Source of the DNA: an uncultured bacterium
Lineage (GTDB): Bacteria; Methylomirabilota; Methylomirabilia; Rokubacteriales; CSP1-6
Assembly (NCBI GenBank): GCA_946479205.1
Contig: CAMLFJ010000176.1
Location: 1 to 7,037, forward strand
Length of the DNA: 7,037 nt
Direction: 5' to 3'
The translations under genes and the position numbers were made by a program. Of this stretch, positions 5,798 through 7,037 are shown piece after piece; within the stretch, counting starts at the first letter, position 1, and the number at the start of each line of letters is the position of its first letter. Below the pieces are notes generated by a model. The model was not told the DNA's origin. It saw nothing but the letters and a program-made list of their open reading frames with translations, and searched no databases.

Positions 5798-6292
5798 CTA
5801 CCGCGGCGGCAACGGTTTGCGGAACTTTGCGGGCCCGGGCGCGTGGCAAGCACCGCACGTCTGCTGCGCGAAGTCTTTCATAATAGCCTCGACCTTCGGT
5901 TGGTCCTTGGCGCGCGCGGCGTTTCGAAGCTCCTCCGCGCGGGCGGTCAGGTTCTTGGCCGCCGCCTCGAACTCTCCTCGCTTAGTCCAGATCTCGGGCA
6001 ACGCGTTGGACTTCTCAGTGATCGAGCCTTCGGGGAAGAGGGCAGGTATGTGCGTGCCACTAATAGCCAGGGTCTCCGCGTTCACCGCAATGCCCTCGAC
6101 GTTGCCGGCCCGAAGCTTGGCCAGGATGTCCCCTACGTTCGCGCCTTGGAGCCTCATGAGTCGCTGCCGGTCGGCTACCATGTCGGCCGTGCCCATCTTC
6201 GACGCGGACTGGGTGGCGCATCCGGCTGCGGCTCCGATGACCAGGCTGGCGGTGACGATCACGCTGGCGGTGAGTCTCAGTCGTCCGTTCAT
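5798..6292 (-). CDS. Cytochrome c'-type (class II) haem lipoprotein
   Basis: Class II cytochromes c are four-helix-bundle periplasmic haem proteins whose haem motif lies near the C-terminus; relatives bind NO or CO or carry electrons. The 164 aa start MNGRLRLTASV after a near-perfect Shine-Dalgarno (AGAGGAGG, four bases before ATG). A signal peptide ends in AAAGC, so Cys25 may be lipidated, though Ala at -3 is a weaker lipobox. The mature part shows DRQRLMRLQGANV, where Met46 is at the place of the sixth ligand in cytochrome c-556-like members, then IPALFPEGS and a helical Glu/Ala/Lys-rich stretch. The covalent haem site is Cys146-Gly-Ala-Cys149-His150. It lies 64 bases downstream of the other cytochrome on the same strand, so the two likely form one transcript. 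Family call is firm; gas binding versus electron transfer is undecided. Confidence 0.88.
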   Translation of the reverse strand: MNGRLRLTASVIVTASLVIGAAAGCATQSASKMGTADMVADRQRLMRLQGANVGDILAKLRAGNVEGIAVNAETLAISGTHIPALFPEGSITEKSNALPEIWTKRGEFEAAAKNLTARAEELRNAARAKDQPKVEAIMKDFAQQTCGACHAPGPAKFRKPLPPR

Positions 6293-6356
6293 CGTGCCTC
6301 CTCTGGCGGACCAGGCCGCGCTGCCGCGACGCCCGTCCGGCTGGTGAAGGTTGGCC

Positions 6357-7037
6357 CTACTCGATCTTGTTCTTGATGGGCGGGATGGATTTCAGGTACT
6401 TGGCGATGGCCTGGCGGTCGGCCTTGGTCAGGTCCTTGTAGCCCGCCGAGGAGCCCTGGATGACCTCCGCCATCAGCCCGCCCGCCACGTCTCCGTCGGG
6501 CTTACTCCCCGTTTCGAGGTAGTCGGTGATCTGCTCCTCGCTCCAGCTGCCGAGTCCTGTCTCGCGATCCGGCGTGATGTTCGGCACCGCGGAGCCTTCC
6601 GGGCCCTTCCCCTTCGGGTTCCCGGCCAGGAAGCGGGTATTGTCCACCGCCATCGTCATGGTCCGGGGCGTGTGGCACTCGCCGCAGTGAGACACCGCGC
6701 GCGTCAGGTACTCCCCGCGCGCCGCCCCCGAAGTCGCCGCCGACTTGGGCGGGGTCTCGATCGCCGCGAAGGTCGCCAGCCAGGCCGGGAGGAACACGCT
6801 CTCGAACATCGGGACCGAGATCTTCTTGGCCGGCGTCGCGCGGTTGACCGGGGGCACCGAGCGCAGATAGACGACCACGTCCTTCAGGTCCTGCTCGGTC
6901 ATGCCGTTGAACACGGTATAGGGATGGACCGGGATGAGGCGCTCGCCGTTCGGACGGCGTCCCAGGCGCGTGGCGGTGATGATCTGCTCATCGGTCCACT
7001 TGCCGATCCCGGTGGTGGGGTCGGGCGTGATGTTCGA
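6357..7037 (-). CDS. Multi-domain cytochrome c, C-terminal 226 residues (5' end outside window)
   Basis: The frame is open to the right edge, well past the internal GTG at 6914, so the gene is cut by the window. Two class I cytochrome c domains are visible. The end of the first holds NITPDPTTGIGKW (residues 2-14), then RLIPVHPY and VVVYLRSVPPV. The second is complete, with haem motif Cys118-Gly-Glu-Cys121-His122, a repeated NITPDRETGLGSW (153-165), likely ligand Met189, and AKYLKSIPPI near the end. The order matches cytochrome c subunits that take electrons from periplasmic dehydrogenases, such as alcohol or aldehyde dehydrogenases. The haem motif of the first domain should lie just outside the window. 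The segment at residues 70-92 (KKISVPMFESVF onward) is a linker with some hydrophobic character. It probably leads an operon with the cytochrome c' gene. The catalytic partner is not seen. Confidence 0.88.
   Translation of the reverse strand, partial: SNITPDPTTGIGKWTDEQIITATRLGRRPNGERLIPVHPYTVFNGMTEQDLKDVVVYLRSVPPVNRATPAKKISVPMFESVFLPAWLATFAAIETPPKSAATSGAARGEYLTRAVSHCGECHTPRTMTMAVDNTRFLAGNPKGKGPEGSAVPNITPDRETGLGSWSEEQITDYLETGSKPDGDVAGGLMAEVIQGSSAGYKDLTKADRQAIAKYLKSIPPIKNKIE

Overview
This window is GC-rich bacterial chromosome from a Gram-negative organism. The evidence for a two-membrane envelope is an RlpA-type lipoprotein, a membrane-anchored HtrA/Deg protease, a SPOR-domain protein and periplasmic c-type cytochromes. 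The mix of stand-alone receiver domains, a receiver-cyclase fusion, PilZ and cytochromes c resembles high-GC environmental lineages such as Methylomirabilota/Rokubacteria or former Deltaproteobacteria. That placement is an impression from gene style only. I see no tRNA or rRNA gene, CRISPR array, transposase, integrase or phage gene. No gene-free stretch exceeds about 300 bases; the longest is about 175 bases (5623-5797).

Layout, left to right. (1) The 3' end of a PilZ-domain gene (+, cut by the window start) converges on a stand-alone receiver-domain protein (-). (2) Upstream of that receiver, on the same strand, is a membrane protein with a Pro/Ala-rich linker and two tandem SPOR domains (-). 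It is divergent from a single-PDZ HtrA protease (+), which has a near-consensus sigma70-type promoter in the shared 86-base gap. (3) The protease converges, with a 4-base gap, on a two-gene minus-strand unit: a small unrecognised protein followed by a cytidylate-kinase-like protein fused to a BON domain. (4) Divergent from that unit is a short RlpA-type lipoprotein (+), which converges on a receiver plus class III nucleotide cyclase (-). (5) Beyond a 175-base gap with a strong hairpin are two minus-strand cytochrome genes: a cytochrome c'-type (class II) lipoprotein and, upstream of it, a cytochrome c with at least two domains that runs off the right edge.

The window reads as three themes side by side: envelope maintenance (HtrA, SPOR protein, RlpA), signalling (PilZ, receiver, receiver-cyclase) and periplasmic electron transfer (two cytochromes). 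It does not look like one dedicated system. The least ordinary items are the kinase-BON fusion with its coupled small partner, and the cyclase, whose normally conserved ribose-binding Asn is replaced by Thr and whose base-selecting position is Glu rather than Lys. A possible His at the usual Met haem-ligand site of the truncated cytochrome is also notable.
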